Origin: Cystobasidiopsis lactophilus
Taxonomy: Eukaryota; Basidiomycota; Agaricostilbomycetes; Agaricostilbales; Chionosphaeraceae
Assembly: GCA_001599975.1 (NCBI GenBank)
Contig: BCIO01000006.1
Span: 19,156-83,155 of the forward strand
Reading direction: 5' to 3'
Length of the DNA: 64,000 nt
A program made the position numbers and the translations under genes. Positions 62,112 through 64,000 of this stretch are shown here, in pieces; within the stretch, counting starts at the first letter, position 1; each line of letters begins with the position of its first letter. The notes under the pieces are model-generated. The model searched no databases, was not told where the DNA came from, and saw nothing but the letters and a program-made list of their open reading frames with translations.

Positions 62112-62608
62112 CAACCTGATCAGTCGGATCTCAATGAGATGGGTTCACAACTTTGCGGAGATTATTGGCATACTCCAACGAGTTCCTCGCTCGGACATGC
62201 GAGTCGTCCACCACGCCATGAGTAACTTTGGTGTCCTTTTCGCCCAGAGGCGAGATCTTCTCGGAGGACATTTTGAACGGCAGTGGACCAAACAAATCGA
62301 AAGGAGCGCGGGTTACGATAAAGTCGAGATAAGGCCTGCGGAAAAGAGTTTGCCCGCACAAAAGGGCGCTGGCTCCTCGAAAGCGCGTCGGCAGCACGTC
62401 AGGTACGTGGCAGGCCGAGAGACATCGCGTGAGATGTCATGGGCGAGCCTCCTGAAAATAAACCTCCGGAAACCTCATCGTCGACGGTGAGCGGGCGTGG
62501 AGGGCGCTCCTGGACCAATAGCCGTGGCCAACAAGCCGTCGTTCCCATTGCGCAGAGTATTTCCCAGAGGGACAGCCATCAAGTTCAAAAGGCGCGGCCC
62601 TGTGTGCT
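62112..62608. promoter_or_regulatory. Intergenic: permease promoter and MAP1 3' region
   Basis: A 497-bp gap between two minus-strand genes. No gene is supported and no specific element stands out. Confidence 0.45.
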
Positions 62609-64000
62609 CTATGGGGCTGGTCGGGGCATTGGCAAGAATGGCGAGCCTCCGCCACCCGTCAGAATCTCGACGCCAGTCTCGGTCACCAATAGCGTCTCTT
62701 CGAACTGCGCGGTGCCTGAGAAGGGAGAAGGCATCAGCATCGAACAACGTTGGGCCGAAAAGGTCACTTGCGTTTGCCATCCGCTGTGCAGCACGTCCAG
62801 CTATCCGGCCAATGGACGTCGGCACTCGTTCCCAATTGAATCATGGGCTCGATGGTGAAGCACATGCCTGTGGCTCCTGTTGTTACTGTTGCCCCTCATC
62901 ATCGCAACGGCAAAACGGCTCACCAGCCTGTGATGAATGGGGCCGCGTGTGAGGGTCAAACAAGCCAATCACGAAAGGGGCGGAGGGATAGACTGACCTT
63001 CATCGAGAAAGCGGCTTTGTTTTTGGCGTAATGCTGCGCGTCACACCGTCTCCTTCAGCCTAGGCGGTCGTCACCATCAGGCTCTGGACGCACCGGTATA
63101 TTTGGTGCGCCTATAAACACATATAATCACGTGGGCTACCAATGGATTTAGAGAAACAAAAGTAAGCTCACAATGAAACAGGTCGCGAATGCCATGGCCA
63201 ACATATCTAGAGCCCCAACAAGTTAGACAAGAACAGGGTCGCTTCAACCGCCATACCTTCTGTTGGGTGTACAGCCATGCTTCTGGGCCACGGGCTCGAT
63301 GACCTTTCCAATGTCGCGAATTAAGGTGCCGGGCTTGCAAATGTCGATCGCCGCCTGAAGGCACTCTTTCGTAGCCTCGATAACTTTGTGCGAGTCGTCG
63401 TCAATCTGGCCAATTGGATAGGTTGCATTTAAGTCGCTGTGATAGCTGGTAGTGCAGGATAAATTGAACAATTAGAGCACTCCGGGAATCAAAGTTGGGC
63501 TGCCTACCCGCCGTGGTATAGTGAGATGTCGAGGTTGATGATGTCACCCTCTTGTAAAGGTCGCGCATCGGGAATTCCTGTGTGATAGGGGCGTTGAGAG
63601 CTTGTTCTCGCCGTTCCTTCCCGTGCGGATCAGACGCACCGTGACAGATGACCTCGTTCACAGAGCTGGTCTCTAGTAAGGCCATTGTTCTTTTTTGATC
63701 TCAAGCACAGCGATACGTACGCGCAGTGAGACTTAGGAAAGTTCATCTGGCACTGAGGGGTCAGGTGAAAGCCCGAACCGTCACGAAGCGAAAGGCCCAC
63801 GTAATTCAGTGGCGAAGGGTAAGCGTCTCGTTCTACGCACGCTTTGTGCACAATGTCGTCAATCTCTTCTGTCGTAATACCAGGGCGTCTGGTGGCCACG
63901 CTTTAGGCCACATTCACGGTCCAGAAGGAAAGGAGAGTGGCAGCCCACAATGCAGCTGCCGCCAAATCAAGTACTTCTCGCCCGAGCTTTCAGAAGCACT
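62609..64000 (-). CDS. MAP1: Methionine aminopeptidase 1 (type I), 5' end beyond the window
   Basis: In-window exons: 63986-63949, 63900-63801, 63746-63721, 63665-63640, 63577-63508, 63445-63257, 63206-63172, 63110-63094, 63033-62998, 62927-62924, 62867-62772 and 62715-62609. The enzyme removes N-terminal Met from nascent chains. Metal ligands are visible: the Asp pair in [19 protein letters not shown], His in [10 protein letters not shown], Glu in CFTIEPMI and Glu in AQFEETLL. Also seen are [20 protein letters not shown] and [16 protein letters not shown]. The N-terminal zinc-finger region of eukaryotic MAP1 would lie past base 64000. Exon 62927-62924 is 4 nt (GCTG). Only a GC donor (62771-62716, GCAAGT) restores GKRTAQFEE. 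The Gly/Pro tail [15 protein letters not shown] is an odd extension. Confidence 0.93.
62716..62771 (-). other. GC-AG intron in MAP1
   Basis: The donor is AC|GCAAGT and the acceptor TCTCAG. It joins ADGKR to TAQFEETLL. The GT two bases on (AA|GTGACC) shifts frame and loses the metal-binding Glu. Confidence 0.85.

Overview
The window is nuclear DNA of a compact, very intron-rich fungus, most likely a basidiomycete. I infer this from fungal gene families, about 23 genes in 64 kb, short intergenic gaps and about 205 small introns (mostly 48-80 nt). I see no tRNA or rRNA gene, CRISPR array, transposon or virus-like element. Almost every gene model below was assembled by hand from frame, splice signals and remembered family motifs. 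In each complete model the exon lengths sum to a multiple of three. That is a useful internal check, not proof.

Layout, left to right. 1-503: a partial direct repeat. 504-8253: CLU1 (-) and the tRNA methyltransferase NCL1/TRM4 (+), divergent. 9032-14786: a C2H2 zinc-finger factor (+), RNA polymerase III subunit RPC31 (+) and, convergent to it, the ubiquitin/Cdc48 cofactor DOA1/PLAA (-). 15356-18974: a BTB protein and a J-domain protein (+). 19312-28014: an IQGAP scaffold and a CLPTM1-like membrane protein (-). 28360-31168: complex I LYR subunit NDUFB9 and S-adenosylmethionine synthetase (+). 31729-36549: a fungal coiled-coil protein and a TFIIIC WD40 subunit (-). 36785-37087: a small intronless ORF ending in a CaaX box (+). 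37229-46766: the exosome nuclease DIS3, a Zn2Cys6 transcription factor and an NAD-dependent epimerase (-). 48345-50926: a TPR protein and histone H3 (+). 51284-64000: lumazine synthase, a long XMAP215-type microtubule protein, an amino-acid permease and methionine aminopeptidase 1 (-, cut by the window edge).

Most genes are unrelated housekeeping genes in divergent or convergent pairs. There is no operon-like pathway cluster, although several act in translation or RNA metabolism (CLU1, NCL1, RPC31, the TFIIIC subunit, DIS3, MAP1).

The striking biology is in the splicing. The genes carry exons of 3-17 nt, a histone H3 whose start codon appears split by an intron, and a permease cut into about 26 coding exons. 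Six introns need a GC donor, many donors read GTGCG, and many acceptors end in AAG instead of CAG or TAG.
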